A DNA stretch of 64,000 nucleotides from Haloarcula japonica DSM 6131 (lineage in GTDB: Archaea > Halobacteriota > Halobacteria > Halobacteriales > Haloarculaceae), in NCBI RefSeq assembly GCF_000336635.1, contig NZ_AOLY01000045.1, forward strand, positions 1 to 64,000, in the 5' to 3' direction. Below are positions 60,658 to 64,000 of the stretch, one piece after another. The position numbers were made by a program, and so were the translations under genes. The notes beneath the pieces are model-generated. The model saw nothing but the letters and a program-made list of their open reading frames with translations. It searched no databases and was not told the DNA's origin. Within the stretch, counting starts at the first letter, position 1, and each line of letters starts with the position of its first letter.

Positions 60658-61803
60658 CTATGCAGAGCAATACACTTCGTCGCCGGCAACATATGTTCGT
60701 GCTATCGATGGAACCGGGTCTGGATCAACGATAATAAGATCAGCCCTTGCCCCACACTCCAATCGGCCACGATCGTACAGGCCGGCAGCGGCAGCTGGTG
60801 CAGTAGAGACACGTAACACCCGGTCTTTGAGAGAGTCACCGTTTTCGATGAAAACAGAGCTAAGCAGGGATTGGGGACGGAAGTCACTACAGAGAATGTC
60901 GACAACACCCTCTCTGATTGCCTGAGACGCATCGGGCCCGTCCCACAGACTCCCACCGCGAACTACATTCGGTGCACCCATCGCAACGACCAAGTTTAGC
61001 TCGGTTGCACGCTGCGCAACACGGTGGGAGAGCGGATATTCACTTATGTCTACCCCGATATCAGCGGCGTTGTCCACACTCGAAACGGTTTCATCGTCGT
61101 GTGAGGCGACTGGGATATTGCTATTGCTCGCTAGCTCGGTGATCTCTCGTGCACGCGAAATTAGTTCTATTTGGGAGACACCATTGCGGCGTGTTTCGAG
61201 GGACTGAAGGCTTGACTTTGAGACCCCATCCGGGAGATTATAGCGTTGTGTAAGTGTATTCTCGCCAGCGAACTGGCCCGTTCCTGGAATGTGTGAGACA
61301 AGAGAAACGAGATCACCCCCTGATTGTATTTCTTGCGAGACGGCGTCGACAGCCGTTTTGTTGGTGAGTTCACACCGCATATGGAGTCTGTTGTCGACCC
61401 TGGCGCCGGTTTCGTAGTTGAAAGCCCGAATATGCTCGGCCAAGCGACGGGCTAATTCGATACTCCGGTTATCGTCTGGGACGTCTTCGAACGCAATGGC
61501 ATGAAACTTTGTCGTAACTCCCGCACTGGCATTGGCAATATCACACCGGTCCAGAGCGACAGTCGTGTTGACGCGCTCGCCAGCTCTCGGAAAAAGATGC
61601 CGTTCGATATCATCACCGTGAAGATCAACCAATCCAGGGAGGACATACTTTCCCGTCGCATCAATATCCGGGGAGTCATGAGATTCTGCTTCCACTGAGA
61701 CTATTTTTCCATCCGAGAATACTACTGTCCCGTTCTCAATTTCGCTGGTCGGTGTAACAACAGTTCCTCCCGATATCAGTGTTCGGTTTGCATTGTTTTT
61801 CAT
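60658..61803 (-). CDS. phnM: PhnM-type alpha-D-ribose 1-methylphosphonate 5-triphosphate diphosphatase
   Basis: This 381-residue amidohydrolase-superfamily protein matches PhnM: YVLPGLVDLHGDDIERHLFP with metal ligands, TTKFHAIAFED, LHMRCELTN, HDDETVSS, YPLSHRVAQRA, MGAPNVVRGGS and SDFRPQSLL. In the C-P lyase pathway PhnM removes pyrophosphate from the ribose triphosphate intermediate. No other phn lyase genes (phnG-L) are in this window, so it is isolated here. The importer at 13.8-16.3 kb is of Phn type but far away. ATG 61803 is chosen; the frame extends upstream but into AT-rich sequence. Confidence 0.85.
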   Translation of the reverse strand: MKNNANRTLISGGTVVTPTSEIENGTVVFSDGKIVSVEAESHDSPDIDATGKYVLPGLVDLHGDDIERHLFPRAGERVNTTVALDRCDIANASAGVTTKFHAIAFEDVPDDNRSIELARRLAEHIRAFNYETGARVDNRLHMRCELTNKTAVDAVSQEIQSGGDLVSLVSHIPGTGQFAGENTLTQRYNLPDGVSKSSLQSLETRRNGVSQIELISRAREITELASNSNIPVASHDDETVSSVDNAADIGVDISEYPLSHRVAQRATELNLVVAMGAPNVVRGGSLWDGPDASQAIREGVVDILCSDFRPQSLLSSVFIENGDSLKDRVLRVSTAPAAAAGLYDRGRLECGARADLIIVDPDPVPSIARTYVAGDEVYCSA

Positions 61804-62469
61804 GCGATGTGGCTCCCTGTAGGGTTTACCAATGTGTTTACAATCGACTTCGCCAAAATATGAATATGCGCTTACTACGGCTATGCTACAGTCAAATATA
61901 GAGTACATATTTATATGTAATTGACAGCCCTGGCTGTTGTGCTAACTGAAATAATGGAGAGTTTGTCAATCATCATTTATTAAAGACAGACCTAGGACAC
62001 TCCGACAGTTCTCAGGTTTGAATAGGGTCTTAATCCAGGGAATTTAAACTAGAGTTATGTTCCATATAGTTTATTCAAATGTCAGACTACCCCAATTTGT
62101 AAGTGATGATTATATAATACCTTCATAGAGTGGATAATTTGCAGGTAATTTTGGCGGATTCATATCCATTAGGATACACCTACCCACATAATACCATATT
62201 AACAGTTTGAACGGGAGGTTTGAGCAGTGATTACTTTCTATTTTTTCCATAGTGAGAAAGGGTATAATAGCACCTACTGAGGGAGAGAGCCAGTTGTAAC
62301 AAGATTTCAGCACGGTACAGTGACTGACCCCGGCGACGGCACCCACTCACCAGTAGGTCGGACACGAAAACAACCGAGCCCCAGACACCATCAAGACTCC
62401 GTCGGTAGGAGTTGTAGGAGCATTAATGTGTTACTACCACCGACATGGTGTTTGTCTGTTCAGAAACCG
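61804..62469. other. Long AT-rich gap
   Basis: About 670 bases with no recognised gene between the divergent phnM and xylose dehydrogenase genes. Open frames are short and not of haloarchaeal composition. Confidence 0.45.
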
Positions 62470-62478
62470 AAGTTTTTA
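62470..62478 (+). promoter_or_regulatory. TATA-like element for the xylose dehydrogenase gene
   Basis: GTTTTTAGA is centred about 30 bases before the ATG at 62504. A second AT-rich run, GGTTTAAAAC, follows near 62484 but is too close to the start. Confidence 0.45.
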
Positions 62479-62503
62479 GAGCCAAGGTTTAAAACACAGT
62501 TGT

Positions 62504-63574
62504 ATGAAAGACTGGATTGACACATATGATGAGCGTGACTGGCAAACCACTACGGACGGAACGGTTCGCTATGCGCTGTTAGGACTCGGCTGGTGGACGA
62601 TAGATCTAGCACTCCCCGCAATTCAGGACTCTGATTTAGGTAAAGTCACGACGTTCGTCAGCAGTTCCACGGAAAAAGCGGAACGCCTAGCCAACGAGAA
62701 CGATGTCGATAACGGGATCAGTTACGAGGAGTTCCATGCTGGGAAGGCATCCGACGCGTACGATGCCATCTACATCGGAACGCCGAACGCCTTCCACCTG
62801 GAATATGCCGAGACAGCCGCAGAGTTAGACAAAGCGATCCTGTGTGAGAAACCGATGGAGTCAACAGTTGATCGAGCCCGGGAGATGGTGGATGTCTGTG
62901 AGGACGCCGACGTTCCGCTGATGATTGCCTACCGGATGCAGACCGACCCGGCCGTCAGGCGCGCCAAAGAACTCATCGAGGACGGGTTTATCGGCGAGCC
63001 AGTGTCAGTATACGGAAACAATAGTCAGCCCCTACTTGAGATGAATCCGAACACGGACCAGTGGCGGCTCGATTCGGAACTCTCGGGCTATGGTACGTCA
63101 GTGATGGACTTGGGGATTTACTCGATCAACACGACTCGGTTCTTGCTCGACCGGGAACCACTTGCGGTGCAGTCACAGATGAGTTCCCATGCAGATGCTT
63201 TCGAAGACGTGCCTGATGAACGCTCTGGGGCCCTGCTTGCGCTGGAAGACGGTGTCAAGATGGTCACGACCGACAGCCAGAATGCCCACGACGATACGCA
63301 ACTGAAAATAACGGGGACGGACGGACAGATCGAGCTCCGCCCAGCGTTCCACGGGAAAGCGAAACTCCACCTGTCTCGAAACGAGACCACAGTAACTGTC
63401 GAACACGAGAGCTTTGACGCCGAGGACGAGATGCGAGAGGAGTTCGACTACTTCGCCGACCGTATCCTGACTGATGCTGAAATCGCCCCGGACGGCCGCC
63501 ACGGGCTTCAGGATATGCGGATCATCCGAGCAATTCACGAAGCCGCCGAAAGCGGCGACGTCGTCGAGTTATAA
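62504..63574 (+). CDS. gfo6: D-xylose 1-dehydrogenase (NADP+), Gfo/Idh/MocA family
   Basis: This 356-residue enzyme matches haloarchaeal xylose dehydrogenases from the first residues (MKDWIDTYDERDW). It has the coenzyme-binding LLGLGWWTIDLALPAI, TFVSSSTEKAERLA, the catalytic CEKPME segment (lysine near residue 115) and IAYRMQTDPAVRRAKELIE. It oxidises D-xylose to xylonolactone, the first step of the oxidative pentose pathway leading to 2-oxoglutarate. The other pathway genes are not in the window, as is usual for scattered haloarchaeal pentose genes. Confidence 0.88.
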   Translation: MKDWIDTYDERDWQTTTDGTVRYALLGLGWWTIDLALPAIQDSDLGKVTTFVSSSTEKAERLANENDVDNGISYEEFHAGKASDAYDAIYIGTPNAFHLEYAETAAELDKAILCEKPMESTVDRAREMVDVCEDADVPLMIAYRMQTDPAVRRAKELIEDGFIGEPVSVYGNNSQPLLEMNPNTDQWRLDSELSGYGTSVMDLGIYSINTTRFLLDREPLAVQSQMSSHADAFEDVPDERSGALLALEDGVKMVTTDSQNAHDDTQLKITGTDGQIELRPAFHGKAKLHLSRNETTVTVEHESFDAEDEMREEFDYFADRILTDAEIAPDGRHGLQDMRIIRAIHEAAESGDVVEL

Positions 63575-64000
63575 TTTAATCGATCGGACTGGCCTGCTTC
63601 TACTCCCGCTCGTTGTTCTGAAATTTATCTTTAAGCCGATAAGCTGTCATGTTAACCCGGCTAAGGTTGACGACAGCGCTACCGCGGTCCATGTTCAATA
63701 TAGATGAACAGTACTGCCCCGAATCTTAGTTTGAGCTCCACCATGTCGGGAAGCCAGTGATTAGTGGCAGAGAATGCGCTGGTTATTCAACCGATTGGTT
63801 GGAGTGACTCAGTGGTGAAAGCTCGTTAAACTGGTCTACCCTCAACCGCTGTCGGGTTGCTCTGTGATGATTTATTTGTGAGTCGAATACTTAGGGAGAG
63901 CTGGAAGATCACGAATGGGTGCCTCAGATGAGTGACCCGGCTTCTATTACCCAGATCTGGTTAGTATTCTGACCCGATAGCCAAACTCAGGAATAGCTCG
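63575..64000. other. Right-edge stretch without recognised gene
   Basis: About 425 bases to the end of the window. No frame has haloarchaeal codon bias and no tRNA or repeat is evident. A gene running in from the right cannot be excluded. Confidence 0.4.

Noticed and set aside
63575-64000. Possible insertion-sequence remnant at the right edge
   Set aside because: No transposase motif, terminal inverted repeat or target duplication could be seen.

Overview
The window reads as chromosome of a halophilic archaeon, most probably Haloarcula or a close relative. The proteins are strongly acidic, most genes have leaderless promoters with a TATA-like element about 26-30 bases before the start codon, and there are Tat signal peptides, bacterio-opsin-activator-type regulators, HalOD1 domains and an RdfA/SMC pair. 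An isolated selD beside molybdenum hydroxylase genes is a known Haloarcula trait. No tRNA, rRNA, CRISPR array or intact insertion sequence was recognised.

Region 1 (about 1-17.7 kb) is GC-rich and looks like one functional locus: a selenium-dependent molybdenum hydroxylase (SDMH) system. It starts with the end of an M20-type carbamoylase. Two [2Fe-2S]/molybdopterin hydroxylases follow, with a regulator/MazF-like pair between them. Then come a DsrE-DsrF-DsrH set, an XdhC-YqeB fusion, selD with a TusA-like gene on the opposite strand, yqeC, a MocA-type nucleotidyltransferase, ridA, a PhnD/PhnC/PhnE-type ABC importer and an amidohydrolase. The genes suggest selenium activation (SelD), chalcogen relay (TusA-like, DsrEFH), cofactor maturation and insertion (YqeB, YqeC, XdhC, MocA), the hydroxylases, and hydrolases for N-heterocycle breakdown. 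Palindromes built from TGTGGC and GCCACA lie before three of its transcription units, suggesting one regulon.

Region 2 (17.8-30.4 kb) is mixed. It holds an eS17-like ribosomal paralogue, a NAD-synthetase-like protein with a broken P-loop, an RHH/zinc protein, the RdfA/SMC-related pair, a 1054-residue response regulator with GAF domains, HalOD1 and DUF7511-type small proteins, a membrane winged-helix protein, several very small genes, and an unexplained element at 28702-28862 able to fold into nested stems.

Region 3 (30.5-58.5 kb) is a cell-surface glycan island with lower GC. It has family 2 and family 4 glycosyltransferases, a flippase, a Gfo/Idh/MocA oxidoreductase, four alkaline-phosphatase/sulfatase-fold enzymes, a large multi-pass membrane protein, a DUF1616-like protein, a secreted protein with three CBM6-like repeats, a tail-to-tail pair of beta-helix proteins with a phage-tail-like N-terminus, and a secreted protein with repeated beta-sandwich domains. 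One glycosyltransferase remnant is visible. 

Region 4 (58.5-64 kb) is sparse and AT-rich: two winged-helix regulators (one a relative of the membrane regulator at 27.6 kb), a lone PhnM-type hydrolase and a D-xylose dehydrogenase. Long gaps at 59.2-60.0, 61.8-62.5 and 63.6-64.0 kb show nothing I can name.
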